Shown in pieces: positions 33,165 through 42,433 of a stretch of DNA of 43,117 nt. The position numbers and the translations under genes were made by a program. Under the pieces are notes generated by a model that saw only the letters and a list, made by a program, of their open reading frames with translations, searched no databases and had not been told where the DNA came from. The stretch's first letter is position 1, and each line of letters opens with the position of its first letter. Source of the DNA: Thioalkalivibrio sp. (GTDB lineage: Bacteria > Pseudomonadota > Gammaproteobacteria > Ectothiorhodospirales > Ectothiorhodospiraceae); contig NZ_REBW01000135.1 in the NCBI RefSeq assembly GCF_007692535.1, positions 1 to 43,117 on the forward strand. Direction: 5' to 3'.

Positions 33165-34526
33165 ATGACCGACTCCGTGAAGTACGTCCTCGACGAACGA
33201 GACATCCCGCGGCACTGGTACAACATCGTGGCGGACCTGCCCGTCCCGCCACCGCCGGTACTGCATCCCGGCACCCACCAGCCCGTCACTCCCGACGACC
33301 TCGCGCCGATCTTCCCGATGGCCGTGATCGAGCAGGAAGTCAGCCGGGAACGCGAGATCGAGATCCCAGGTCCGGTCCGCGACATCTACCGCCAGTGGCG
33401 TCCCTCGCCCCTCTATCGCGCCCGGCGGCTGGAGAAGATGCTCGATACCCCGGCGCGCATCTACTACAAGTACGAGGGCGTCAGCCCGGCCGGCTCGCAC
33501 AAGCCGAACACCGCCATCGCGCAGGCCTTCTACAACAAGCAGGAAGGCATCAAGCGCATCACCACAGAGACGGGGGCCGGCCAGTGGGGGTCCGCCCTGT
33601 CGATCGCCGGCGCGTTCTTCGGCCTGGAGATCGAGGTCTTCATGGTCAAGGTGAGCTTTCAGCAGAAGCCCTACCGGCGCTCGTTCATGGAAACCTTCGG
33701 CGCCACCTGCATCGCCAGCCCGTCCGATCTCACCGCGGCCGGGCGCGCCGTTCTGGCGGAACACCCGGACAGCACCGGCAGCCTCGGCATCGCGATCAGC
33801 GAAGCGGTGGAGCGCGCGGTACAGCGCGATGACACCAAGTATGCGCTGGGCAGTGTCCTGAACCACGTGATGCTGCACCAGACCGTGATCGGCCTGGAGG
33901 CCATGAAGCAGTTCGATCTCGCAGGCGACTATCCCGATGTCGTCATCGCACCCACGGGAGGCGGCAGCAACTTCGCCGGGATCACCTTCCCGTTCCTGGG
34001 CGAGCAACTGCGCGGCGGCAGGAAGATCGAACTGATCGCCGTCGAACCCTCCGCGTGCCCTTCCCTGACCCGCGGCAGATATGCCTACGACTTCGGTGAT
34101 ACCGCCCACCTGACGCCGCTGGTCAAGATGCATACGCTGGGCTCGACCTATATGCCGCCGGGCTTCCACGCGGGCGGCCTGCGCTACCACGGCATGGCGC
34201 CGCTGGTTTCGCAGGTGACCGACCTCGGGCTGGTGAACCCGCGTGCCTACCAGCAGGTGCAGTGCTTCGAGGCGGGGCTGCAGTTCGCCAAGGCCGAGGG
34301 CATCATCCCGGCGCCCGAGGCCAACCACGGGGTGCGCGCCGCCATCGACGAGGCCCTGCGCTGCAAGGAAGAAGGCGTGAGCCGCGCGATCCTGTTCAAT
34401 CTCTGCGGCCACGGTAATTTCGACATGCAGGCCTACCGCGATTACCTCGACGGAAAATTGATGGATCTGGAGTACGACGACGGCGAGATCGCGATGGCGC
34501 TGGCGGGGCTGCCGTCCGTCGCCTGA
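33165..34526 (+). CDS. TrpB-like pyridoxal-phosphate enzyme (TrpB2)
   Basis: 453 aa, longer than the roughly 400-aa TrpB1 that pairs with TrpA. The PLP lysine is Lys113 in [20 protein letters not shown] and [10 protein letters not shown] (phosphate loop) are also present. TrpB2 features are the N-terminal extension ([20 protein letters not shown]), [12 protein letters not shown] and [14 protein letters not shown]. TrpB2 enzymes condense indole with serine, and are thought to work without TrpA, for instance as indole salvage. No trpA or other trp gene is nearby. AGGAGA precedes the chosen ATG. The frame extends upstream without similarity. A strong terminator follows, so it is a single-gene unit. 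Confidence 0.93.
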   Translation: MTDSVKYVLDERDIPRHWYNIVADLPVPPPPVLHPGTHQPVTPDDLAPIFPMAVIEQEVSREREIEIPGPVRDIYRQWRPSPLYRARRLEKMLDTPARIYYKYEGVSPAGSHKPNTAIAQAFYNKQEGIKRITTETGAGQWGSALSIAGAFFGLEIEVFMVKVSFQQKPYRRSFMETFGATCIASPSDLTAAGRAVLAEHPDSTGSLGIAISEAVERAVQRDDTKYALGSVLNHVMLHQTVIGLEAMKQFDLAGDYPDVVIAPTGGGSNFAGITFPFLGEQLRGGRKIELIAVEPSACPSLTRGRYAYDFGDTAHLTPLVKMHTLGSTYMPPGFHAGGLRYHGMAPLVSQVTDLGLVNPRAYQQVQCFEAGLQFAKAEGIIPAPEANHGVRAAIDEALRCKEEGVSRAILFNLCGHGNFDMQAYRDYLDGKLMDLEYDDGEIAMALAGLPSVA

Positions 34527-34545
34527 AGCCCCCGGGTCCACGCAG

Positions 34546-34574
34546 CCGGGCGGCAGGATCTTGCCGCCCGGTCT
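34546..34574 (+). terminator. Rho-independent terminator of trpB2
   Basis: Perfect 10-bp stem CCGGGCGGCA / TGCCGCCCGG with a 6-nt loop, then TCTT. The U-tract is short but the stem is very stable; it starts 20 bases after the trpB2 stop. Confidence 0.75.
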
Positions 34575-34695
34575 TGCCACCGGCGGCAACGATTGAGTCG
34601 CATCGGGCCGAAATCCTTCGATTCCACGGCCCAACCCGTACCTGGCACAGCCCCTGCATGGTCTCGGACTGGAGACGATACATGCGGGAGCCGCC

Positions 34696-35502
34696 ATGCG
34701 CAGGAAACTCTACTTCGGCCTTTCAATATTGGGCGCGCTTGCGATCGCCGTCCTGCTGTCGCTCAAGATCGGGCTCGCCGGAATCAACCTGCCCGGATTG
34801 ATCCTGGTGCTTGGCGGCACCTTCCTCGCCTCGATCATCGGCCATTCACCGCGGCCGGTGATCGATCTGCTCCGCCGCGTACCCAGACTGTTCAAGGAAC
34901 AGGAGGAGCCGGGTACCGATGACTACAAGCCGTTCATGAACGTCGCCGACCGCTACCGCCGGGGCGATATACGCGGCGCCGAGCAAGCAGCGCAGGCCAT
35001 CAAGGACCCGTTCCTGCGCGGCGGCACCCGGTTGGCATTGGACCCGCACAACGGCGAGGAGCTGGGGCGCATGCTGCAGTGGCGCATGCGGCAGCAGAAG
35101 GAACGGGACAACCGCGACATCCGCATCCTCCGCACCATGGCAACCTTTGCCCCCGCCTTCGGGATGCTGGGCACATTGCTGGGCCTGGTCTCGCTGCTGG
35201 GCGATCTCGGTCAATCGGGCATGGAATACATCGGCGTGGCCATGGGCTTCGCGCTGATGAGCACCCTCTATGGCCTGCTGGCGGCCAATCTGCTGTTCCG
35301 CCCGCTGGCCCTGAAGGTCGAGGATCGATCGCGCAGGCAACTGCTGCACATGAACTTCCTGGTCGATACCATCATGATGCTGTACGAGCGCCAGCACCCG
35401 GTCCTGATCGGTGAATTCATGAACTCCGTGCAGCCGGGCCCCGATCCGAAACTGCCGGGCGCGAAACTCCACTCGCTCCCGCTGCAGGGCATGCGCGCAT
35501 GA
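34696..35502 (+). CDS. MotA/PomA-like proton- or sodium-channel stator subunit
   Basis: 268 aa with MotA topology: two N-terminal helices (about 8-27 and 33-50), a long cytoplasmic region (about 55-145) rich in charged residues, and two C-terminal helices (about 150-180 and 185-212) with a cytoplasmic tail. The family core motif TMATFAPAFGMLGTLLGLV carries the conserved Pro that couples ion flow to rotation, and GVAMGFALMSTLYGLLAAN is the matching TM4. It overlaps the next gene by 4 bases (ATGA), so the two subunits are co-translated. No flagellar or chemotaxis genes are visible. It could be a flagellar stator set encoded away from the main cluster, or a MotAB-like pair with another job. Confidence 0.88.
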   Translation: MRRKLYFGLSILGALAIAVLLSLKIGLAGINLPGLILVLGGTFLASIIGHSPRPVIDLLRRVPRLFKEQEEPGTDDYKPFMNVADRYRRGDIRGAEQAAQAIKDPFLRGGTRLALDPHNGEELGRMLQWRMRQQKERDNRDIRILRTMATFAPAFGMLGTLLGLVSLLGDLGQSGMEYIGVAMGFALMSTLYGLLAANLLFRPLALKVEDRSRRQLLHMNFLVDTIMMLYERQHPVLIGEFMNSVQPGPDPKLPGAKLHSLPLQGMRA

Positions 35503-36515
35503 CCAGCCAGGCACTCGCGCGCCAGGGTGGATGGAGAGCGCCGAAGGCGCGCATCCAGAACCCTGCGCCGGCATGGGCACAGAAGGATCGCGTCGAATTC
35601 GAGGAGCACGAAGCGGCGGGGAGTGATGGCGGCTGGACCGTGGGTTACCTGGATGTCCTGCTGATCCTGGTGACCCTGTTTGCCGTGCTGCTCGGGGCGA
35701 CGCTCCTGCAGATGGATGATCTCCGCTCGCTCCGCGCGAGCGAACCCCAGACGGTTGCCGCAAACCATCCGGCAGCCGAACCGGCGCGGCCATCGGACCC
35801 GGTTGCCGACCCGGCACCGGCGAACGGGGCAGCGTCGGATCCAGCGGCTGCGGCGGAAGCGTTGGAGCCGGCACCCGTTGCGCCAGTGGCGGAGACTCCT
35901 GTGCCCGTCCAGACGGCGGCGATTGATCCGGAACCCGCTCCGGAAGCGGCCGTGGTCCCAGTCGAAAACAAGGTGACCGAGAGCCTGGTGGCCGCTGAGC
36001 CGGTCACGCCGGCGATGGATGCGGAGCCCATCTCCACCGCACTGGCACCGGCGATCCCGGCCGAATTCGCGGTCTTCATGGACCTGGTCGCCGCGTACGG
36101 AGAGCCACAGAATCTGGAGTTGCTGCTGGACCAGCACCAGCTGCGCCTCGAAGTGGGCAACGACATCCTCTTTCCCTCCGGCACCGCCGACCTGGCCGGC
36201 GCCGGTCGGTCCCTGCTCGCGGAGCTGTCCGATGCCCTGAGCGACGACCGGCTGAAGATCTCCGTCGAAGGCCACACCGACGACGTACCGATCAATACCG
36301 CCCGTTTCCCTTCCAACTGGGAGTTGTCGTCGATCCGGGCCACTACGGTAGCGCGGGAACTGATCGCGCTCGGAGTCCCGCAGCAGCGGCTCCGGGTGAC
36401 AGGCTACGCCGATACACGCCCCCGGGCGGCCAACGACTCTCCGACCAACCGGGCCCTGAATCGGCGCGTGAGCCTCGTCTTGGAAGTCGCGGAGGATCCT
36501 CTGCCATCGCAATGA
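35499..36515 (+). CDS. MotB-like OmpA-domain stator subunit
   Basis: 338 aa. After a cytoplasmic N-terminus of 45 residues comes one transmembrane helix, VGYLDVLLILVTLFAVLLG, with the ion-binding Asp at position 52 in the MotB position. Residues about 80-185 are a Pro/Ala/Glu/Val-rich linker, longer than is usual for MotB. The C-terminal OmpA-like peptidoglycan-binding domain (about 205-335) is complete: LFPSGTADLAGAGRSLL, VEGHTDDVPIN, NWELSSIRATTVAREL and RVTGYADTRP...NRALNRRVSLVLEV. Start fixed by the ATGA overlap with the MotA-like gene. The linker would let the domain span to the cell wall. Partner of the upstream gene. Confidence 0.9.
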   Translation: MTSQALARQGGWRAPKARIQNPAPAWAQKDRVEFEEHEAAGSDGGWTVGYLDVLLILVTLFAVLLGATLLQMDDLRSLRASEPQTVAANHPAAEPARPSDPVADPAPANGAASDPAAAAEALEPAPVAPVAETPVPVQTAAIDPEPAPEAAVVPVENKVTESLVAAEPVTPAMDAEPISTALAPAIPAEFAVFMDLVAAYGEPQNLELLLDQHQLRLEVGNDILFPSGTADLAGAGRSLLAELSDALSDDRLKISVEGHTDDVPINTARFPSNWELSSIRATTVARELIALGVPQQRLRVTGYADTRPRAANDSPTNRALNRRVSLVLEVAEDPLPSQ

Positions 36516-36603
36516 ACCCTGTGCGCAAGGCATCAGCCTCTCCGCGCAATCTCCCGATTCAGCGGATGGTGTCGTATCATTGGACCCGGTTCCGAAACGA
36601 GCG

Positions 36604-37386
36604 ATGAGTCCCATGAAGATTTTCTCCCGATTTGGCAGCACCGTCCTCTGCCTGGCCGTTGCGGCCTCCCTGCCCGCAGTTGCCCAGGGCAGCTGGGCAG
36701 ACCGCCTCAAGGGCGGCATCCCTGAGATTCCCACCACACCCAGAGCCGTGGAGCGGGATGCCGAGCCAACGCTTGGGGCCGAGCACGACCAACTGGTCGC
36801 GGGGCTGAAAGAGGCCCTGGAGACCGGCAGTCGCCGCGCGATCGAGGTCGCCGGAAAGGAGGGTGGCTTCAAGGACAACCCCAACATCCGGATTCCGATG
36901 CCCGGCCTGCTCGACGACGCCAGCGGGATACTGCGCGGCGTCGGCCTCGGACGCCAGGTGGACGAATTCGAGAGCAGCATGAACCGGGCGGCCGAGAAGG
37001 CGGCACCCGAGGCCCAGGAAATCATCATCGAGGCCATCCGCGACATGAGCATCGACGATGCGCGCGCGATACTGGTCGGACCCGAGGACGGCGCGACCCG
37101 CTTCCTGCGCCGCCGGGCAGGCGATCGCATCGCCGAGAGCTTCCGCCCCATCGTCGCCGAGTCGATGGAAGAGACGGGGGTTACCAAGGCCTTCACCGGG
37201 GTGACCGACCAGGTGGGCACCCGGGTACCCGGGATCAGCGCCCTCGACGATCTGGATCTGAACGAGTACGTGACGGGCAAGACCCTCGACGGCGTCTTCA
37301 CGCTGCTGGCTCAGGAAGAGAAGAAGATCCGCCAGGATCCCGTGGCCCGGACCACGGATCTGCTGCGCGAAGTCTTCGGCAACTGA
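36604..37386 (+). CDS. DUF4197 periplasmic protein
   Basis: 260 aa. A signal peptide (about residues 8-28, VLCLAVAASLPAVAQG) is followed by a mostly helical domain of the DUF4197 family: LVAGLKEALETGSRRAIEVAG, the FKDNPNIRIPMPGLLDDA segment, MNRAAEKAAPEAQEI, and the repeat-like MSIDDARAILVGPEDGATRFLRRRAGD. The C-terminal half ends with TGKTLDGVFTLLAQEEKKIR, a family signature. Function is unknown. Start chosen at the ATG 24 bases into the open frame; MKIFSRFGS three codons later is equally possible. It may be co-transcribed with the stator pair (88-base gap). It converges on yhaN. Confidence 0.85.
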   Translation: MSPMKIFSRFGSTVLCLAVAASLPAVAQGSWADRLKGGIPEIPTTPRAVERDAEPTLGAEHDQLVAGLKEALETGSRRAIEVAGKEGGFKDNPNIRIPMPGLLDDASGILRGVGLGRQVDEFESSMNRAAEKAAPEAQEIIIEAIRDMSIDDARAILVGPEDGATRFLRRRAGDRIAESFRPIVAESMEETGVTKAFTGVTDQVGTRVPGISALDDLDLNEYVTGKTLDGVFTLLAQEEKKIRQDPVARTTDLLREVFGN

Positions 37387-37417
37387 GCCTGATCTCTCGC
37401 GGACCGTTGCGGCCCTG

Positions 37418-37439
37418 GAGTCCGGCGCCTGCCGGACTC
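37418..37439. terminator. Hairpin between convergent DUF4197 and yhaN
   Basis: Perfect 9-bp stem GAGTCCGGC / GCCGGACTC with a 4-nt loop (GCCT), in the 58-base gap between two convergent stops. There is no T-tract, so a shared terminator is inferred from stability and position. Confidence 0.5.
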
Positions 37440-37444
37440 CCACC

Positions 37445-40400
37445 TCAGCGGCGATGCCCCCCCGAAGCGACCGTGCCCGCGTCGTCGGCGAGATACTCCA
37501 CGTGGACGGCGCTGCCCAGACGGGCCTGTGCGATCTCGACCAGGTGGCGATGGTGGGTGAAGAACAGCACCTGGGTCTTCGTCGCCAGCTGGCCGAGTAC
37601 GTCGAAGCCGGCGGAAGAACGCGCGTCGTCGAAGTTGATGAAGAGATCGTCGGCAACGAACGGCATCCCCGGCGCACGCTCGAGGTAGTCCTCGATCGAG
37701 GCCAGGCGCAGCGCCAGGAACAACTGATCCGCGGTCCCGGTACTCAGCCCCGGCACCGGCACCTGCTCTGCGTTCGCACGCAGCCCGGTCAGATGGGGCT
37801 GATCCCGGTCGTCGTATTCCACGCGCAGCGCGGAAAACGCCCCGTGCGTCAACGTGGCGAAGAGTGCCCCGGCGCGCTCGAGCAGCGGCGCCTGTTTCTC
37901 CCGCCGGTAGCGGTCGATGGCCCATTTGAGCAATACCGCCGCGCTGCGTACCCGCACGTAGCGCTCCGCCACCGCGCGCAACTCTGCCAGCGCCTCCTGG
38001 CGGCCGGCAGCGGCCCGCGCTGCGGCATCGCCGCCCCCCATCGCCTCGAAGGCGGTGCGCGCGTGGGACCGGACCTCCACCGCCATGTCCCGACGCTGGC
38101 GCAACTCGTCCATCTGCGCGACCAGCGTCTCCTGGCGCGCGGCGATCCGGTCGACATCGGCGGCTGCGCATTCCTGCTCGAGTTCAGCCATGGTCAGGCC
38201 GTCTCCCTCCTGTTCCAGCCGGCGCTCGGTGGCATCCCTTTCTGCACATATCTGGCGCAGGGTATCGCTGCGTTCGATGGCTTCACGAAGCGCCTCGACC
38301 GTCTCCACACCGGCGGCGCCACGGAGACGATCGATGCTCTGGCGTGACGCGTCCAGGACCGTGTCGAGTTCGGCCAGTTCCTTCTCCAGCTTGTCGATCG
38401 TGGCCTGCCGGTCCTGCTGGCGCTGACGGACCTCCTGCGCCTCGGCCAGGCGCCGCTCGATCTCCAGAACCGCCTCGTCGGCGGGACTGCCGCTCAAGTC
38501 CTCCGCGACCTCGTTCAGGAAGCCGGCCACGTCGCGCTCGAAGTCGGCGGCGTCGCCCAGAATCTTGCCGATGCGATCGTGACGCAGGCTGTCGATCCGT
38601 TGCGCCAGATCACGCAGCTGCTCGATGATGTCGACCTGGTGCGCCACTTCCTGCGGGTCCGCCTCGGCAGAAAGCCCGGCTTCCGCCACGGCGCGCCGCC
38701 AACGGTCCTGCCAGCCGGACCATACCGACTCGGCCCGAATCCGTTCGTCCCGGCGCCGCTCCCGTTCCTCTTCCGCCTCGCGCAGGCCCTGCTCCGCCGT
38801 CTGCCGCTGCCGGGAGGCTTGTTCGTAGCCTTGCAGCAGATCATTCGCCCGCTCCAGCAGGACGGGCAGCGAGCTCGATTCCAGTGCGGACCTGGGCGCA
38901 CTGTGACCGGCCAGTTCCTCCAGTAACCAGCCCGCCGCCTGACTCTGCTCCGCGTCGTGGCCCGCGAGCCGGACGGCCGCGGCATCGCGAGCCTCCAGCG
39001 CCTGCAGCAGTTCATCACGCGTCTCCAGCCACGACAGCATCGCATCGGGACCCAGTGGCTCGATGACGGCGCCTTCCCACGAGGCCTGCCATTCCGCCTG
39101 CAGGGCCCGCCCCTCCTCCGCCAGCTGCCCCTGCCGACCCTGCAGGTGCGCCAGGGCCGCCTGATGTTCGTCGATGCCGCGGGCAAGCTCGGCGAGCCGG
39201 CCCAGGGACTCGGCGTGCTCGAAACGCCTGTCGGCAATGCGATCTGCGGCGCGCAGGGCTGGCTCGAAGCTGCCAGCGAGGTCCTCCAGTTCCTCGGCGA
39301 ACTGCCGCTGGGACGCCGCCGGAATCGATGTGCCCCGGATGTGCCGGCGCTGCACCAGGTCCCAGAGAGCGTCCCGATAGCGGCGCGCCTCCGCCAACTG
39401 CTCGCCGGTGATCCCGCCCTCGTCCTGGGCGGAGCGCTCGAAGACACCGCGCGCCCGGAGCAACTCCTCCTCGGCCGCCTCGACCTGGCGCCGGTTCTCC
39501 CGCTCGCGCTGCTCCCAGTCCTGGCGCCGGTCCCGGTAGCGCTGCACCTCCGCGCGCACCGGCACCCGCATCCGGGCCAGCTCCTCCAGCGACGCCACAC
39601 CGGGATACAGGTCCTCCTGCAGGCGTGCACAGCGTCGCTGCGCCTCGCGCAACTCGGCTTCCGTCGCACCCGCGCGGCCCGTGACATCACCCATGCTGCG
39701 CACCGAACGAATCACTGCCGCAAGTCCCACGGTGTCGCTCACTTCGCCCATGGCCTCCAGGCGTTCGCGCAGGCGCGAACACTGAGACTCCGCGTCACGC
39801 AACGCCGCGCCGCTGCTGGTCAGCGCCGATGCGCACTCACCGCGCTCCGCCAGCAGTGCGCGCACCAGCGCGAGCTTGGGACGGGGAGCAATGGCGGCGA
39901 TCAGGGCATCGACGTCCTCCCCCTGCCAGCCAAGCTCAAGGGCCAGCGTCCGCAGCTGCATCTCCGCCGCGTCGAGCTCTGCCCTGCGCTTGGGCAGGTC
40001 CGCCTTCGCCCGGCGGATCTCGATGCGCCGCTCGTGCAGGAGCTGCACGTCCTCGCGCCGCAGCAGGAGGGCCGTATCGCTGGACATGACGGCCAGTTCT
40101 TCCCTGGCCTGCCGCAGTTGCCCCGTCAGGGTATCGATGCGGGTCGATGCCTCGAAGACCCTGCGCTCCGCATCGGCGAGCTGCTGGACCGCCGTTTCGG
40201 GCAGCGGAACCACAGCCCCGAGCGCGGCGATCCCGGCTTCCAGTTCGGCCCTGCGGCGCACGTCCCGATAGACACGACGGATGCGCGCCAGCCGCCGGTC
40301 TTCGGTGACCATATGTTCGTACTCCGCCTCCAGCTCGGCGTGCGCGGCCTCGGCCGCCGCCAGCGCCGACCTTCGTTCCTGCCACTGCGCCGCCGTCAGG

Positions 40401-41005
40401 GTCTGCTCGCGCAGCTGGCGTTCCGCCTGCTCCAGGCGCTCCGCCGCCTGCGTGTATCGTCGCTTCGCGGATTTCCGCGCTCCCCAGAGGCCGTCCGCCT
40501 CCTCTTCCAGCGCCAGCAATCGGTTGCGCAGGCCACCGATCCCCGCCCCGGCGGAGAAGAGCATCTGGCCGATCTCGTCGCGGGCATCCAGTATCTCGCG
40601 GCCACCCTGCTCCAGGCGTACGTGGTCGAGGCTGAACATGCGCTCGAAGAAGGAGCGGTCGGCGCCCGCGAGGAAAGGCTGCAGCACGCCATCGCCTCCC
40701 GGGAGCGGAAGATCGTCCGGCCCCAGAAGCGTGTCCTTGTTGCCCTTGCGGCGCAGGAATTCCAGCGAGGAATCACCGTCCTCCAGCACGGCGCCGATGC
40801 GCATGTCCTTGTAGTCATGAAGAAAATTGAAGGACGACTGCGCCGGTATCCCGAACAGCAGGTCCTCGATCGAGGCCAGCGCGGTGGACTTCCCGGCCTC
40901 GTTGGGTCCGAAGATGATGTGGAGGTCACAACCGCTTGCGGGCAGGTCGATCGAACGCCCGGTGAAACGCCCGTAGCGGAGCAGATCCAGACGGCGCAGG
41001 CGCAC
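37445..41005 (-). CDS. yhaN: SbcC-like AAA ATPase, YhaN family
   Basis: 1186-aa SMC/Rad50-type ATPase. The N-terminal half-domain has Walker A GPNEAGKST (residues 33-41) and a KGNKDTLLGPDDLPLPGGD insertion; AGADRSFFERMFSLDHVRLE is typical of YhaN. A very long Glu/Gln/Arg-rich coiled-coil region (about 170-1030) is broken near its middle. The C-terminal half-domain has the ABC signature LSTGTADQLFLALRLASIE and Walker B MPFVADDLFINFDD. By analogy with SbcC/Rad50, it would pair with the upstream nuclease to process DNA ends. It starts one base after the yhaO stop. Direct function of YhaN in gammaproteobacteria is not known to me. Confidence 0.9.
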   Translation of the reverse strand: MRLRRLDLLRYGRFTGRSIDLPASGCDLHIIFGPNEAGKSTALASIEDLLFGIPAQSSFNFLHDYKDMRIGAVLEDGDSSLEFLRRKGNKDTLLGPDDLPLPGGDGVLQPFLAGADRSFFERMFSLDHVRLEQGGREILDARDEIGQMLFSAGAGIGGLRNRLLALEEEADGLWGARKSAKRRYTQAAERLEQAERQLREQTLTAAQWQERRSALAAAEAAHAELEAEYEHMVTEDRRLARIRRVYRDVRRRAELEAGIAALGAVVPLPETAVQQLADAERRVFEASTRIDTLTGQLRQAREELAVMSSDTALLLRREDVQLLHERRIEIRRAKADLPKRRAELDAAEMQLRTLALELGWQGEDVDALIAAIAPRPKLALVRALLAERGECASALTSSGAALRDAESQCSRLRERLEAMGEVSDTVGLAAVIRSVRSMGDVTGRAGATEAELREAQRRCARLQEDLYPGVASLEELARMRVPVRAEVQRYRDRRQDWEQRERENRRQVEAAEEELLRARGVFERSAQDEGGITGEQLAEARRYRDALWDLVQRRHIRGTSIPAASQRQFAEELEDLAGSFEPALRAADRIADRRFEHAESLGRLAELARGIDEHQAALAHLQGRQGQLAEEGRALQAEWQASWEGAVIEPLGPDAMLSWLETRDELLQALEARDAAAVRLAGHDAEQSQAAGWLLEELAGHSAPRSALESSSLPVLLERANDLLQGYEQASRQRQTAEQGLREAEEERERRRDERIRAESVWSGWQDRWRRAVAEAGLSAEADPQEVAHQVDIIEQLRDLAQRIDSLRHDRIGKILGDAADFERDVAGFLNEVAEDLSGSPADEAVLEIERRLAEAQEVRQRQQDRQATIDKLEKELAELDTVLDASRQSIDRLRGAAGVETVEALREAIERSDTLRQICAERDATERRLEQEGDGLTMAELEQECAAADVDRIAARQETLVAQMDELRQRRDMAVEVRSHARTAFEAMGGGDAAARAAAGRQEALAELRAVAERYVRVRSAAVLLKWAIDRYRREKQAPLLERAGALFATLTHGAFSALRVEYDDRDQPHLTGLRANAEQVPVPGLSTGTADQLFLALRLASIEDYLERAPGMPFVADDLFINFDDARSSAGFDVLGQLATKTQVLFFTHHRHLVEIAQARLGSAVHVEYLADDAGTVASGGHRR

Positions 41006-41006
41006 G

Positions 41007-42284
41007 TCAGTCCTCCTCGGCGGTGAGCCGAGCGGAGAGGAAGGGCAGCACGCCCTCGATCAGCGCCGCGTGATCGCCATCGAGCGCAGCCCGGAGGATC
41101 GAGTCCGCCTCGGCATCGGCGCGCACGTCATGCGGCAGGCGCTGCAGCATCTGGCCCGGATCCTCGCCGAGTTGCGCCAGGACTTCGGGGTCCCTGGCGG
41201 CCTCCTCCAGCATCCGCTGCAACTCGCCGAGGGCATCACTGCGCGCAGCCAGTACGCGGGCATCGACCACGGGCTGCGTCGCGACCCTGACCTGCTCGAC
41301 CCAGGCCACGTCCGCGCCCAGGCCCAGCGCGATGGCCCGCGCCTCGGCCAGGAGCTGTTCCTCGCCGGCCACGAGTTCGTCGTGCAGCGCCACCCGTCCG
41401 AGCAGCTGCACCCGGCAGGCCAGCAGCCGGCCGTCTCCCTGGCTGCTCACACTCTGCTCGAGCGCGGTGCGGATGCATTCCACCACGGCGGCGAAGCTGT
41501 CCGCGGCATCGACCTCCACCGGCAGCAGGCTCCAGCGCACGACGTCGCAGGGGACGATGTCCACGTCGATAATCTGCCTTTCCTCCACCGCCACCAATGC
41601 GGCCCCCTTGGCACCGGTCTCGCGGATGTGCCGGCCCTGCAGGTTTCCGGGAAAGACCACGTGCGGCTGCTCGTGGAGGACCTGGAACTGGTGCACGTGC
41701 CCCAGCGCCCAGTAGGCATAGCCCTTGGCCACGAGGTCCCCGAGCGCACAGGGCGCGTAATTTTCGTGGCCGCCCATGCCTCCGAGCCCCGTGTGCAGTA
41801 CGCCGATGTTGAAGGCCCCGGACACGGGTTCGGGATACCCGGGCACCAGGTTGTCCCGGACCTCGCGCTGGCGGAAGCTCTGCCCGTGCAGGGCAACCCC
41901 CAGCTCCTCCAGGAGAAAGGTCTGGGGTGCGCGCGTGCCGAAGACACGGACGTTGTCCGGCAGGACCAGCCGGCGCGTGATCTGGCTCTCGGCGTCGTGG
42001 TTGCCATGCAGCAGAAAGACGGGAATGCCAGCCTGGTTCAGACGGCCCATCTGGGCCGCGAAGAAGAGCCCGGTCCGGTAATCCCGCCAGTCGCCGTCGT
42101 ACAGATCCCCGGCAATCACCAGGAAGGCAACCCGCTCCGCGATGGCCCGGCCGACCAGCAGATCAAAGGCCTCCCGGGTCGCGGTACGGATCCGCTCGGC
42201 GGCGCTGCCCTCCTGCCCGGACAATCCCCGCAGCGGGCTGTCGAGGTGGATGTCGGCGGCGTGTAAGAATCGAAACGAACTCAA
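41007..42284 (-). CDS. yhaO: SbcD-like DNA repair exonuclease, YhaO family
   Basis: 425-aa calcineurin-like phosphoesterase. All metal motifs are visible: FLHAADIHLDSPLRG (D, H), VIAGDLYDGDW (GD), LLHGNHDAE (GNHD), VLHTGLGG, and WALGHVHQFQ (GHVH). The C-terminal part (about 260-425) is a helical region likely to cap the nuclease and bind the ATPase coils, as in SbcD/Mre11. The start gives MSSFRFLHAADIHLD, matching the family. It is the first gene of the yhaO-yhaN pair, separated by one base, implying a stoichiometric complex. Known relatives are DNA-end nucleases; the specific substrate is inference. Confidence 0.9.
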   Translation of the reverse strand: MSSFRFLHAADIHLDSPLRGLSGQEGSAAERIRTATREAFDLLVGRAIAERVAFLVIAGDLYDGDWRDYRTGLFFAAQMGRLNQAGIPVFLLHGNHDAESQITRRLVLPDNVRVFGTRAPQTFLLEELGVALHGQSFRQREVRDNLVPGYPEPVSGAFNIGVLHTGLGGMGGHENYAPCALGDLVAKGYAYWALGHVHQFQVLHEQPHVVFPGNLQGRHIRETGAKGAALVAVEERQIIDVDIVPCDVVRWSLLPVEVDAADSFAAVVECIRTALEQSVSSQGDGRLLACRVQLLGRVALHDELVAGEEQLLAEARAIALGLGADVAWVEQVRVATQPVVDARVLAARSDALGELQRMLEEAARDPEVLAQLGEDPGQMLQRLPHDVRADAEADSILRAALDGDHAALIEGVLPFLSARLTAEED

Positions 42285-42433
42285 GCCCTACCCCCTGAAC
42301 ACGCGGTGCGGACGAAGCGGACCTGAAGCCACCGCCCTTCGGCCCAAGGGTACCACCGCCGCGCGCGGTTGCATCCCGGCGCGGCCGGCGGTCACCGAGG
42401 GGGCACTCGCGTCCTGCCCGCGCGCGCTCCCGT

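Noticed and set aside
34696-36515. A Zorya-like ZorA/ZorB defence system
   Set aside because: The MotA-like protein has ordinary MotA length without ZorA's long C-terminal tail, and no ZorC, ZorD or ZorE-like gene follows; the next gene is DUF4197.
38957-41026. A 689-codon plus-strand frame antisense to yhaN
   Set aside because: Same reason: the minus-strand frame has Walker A, signature and Walker B motifs; the antisense has none.
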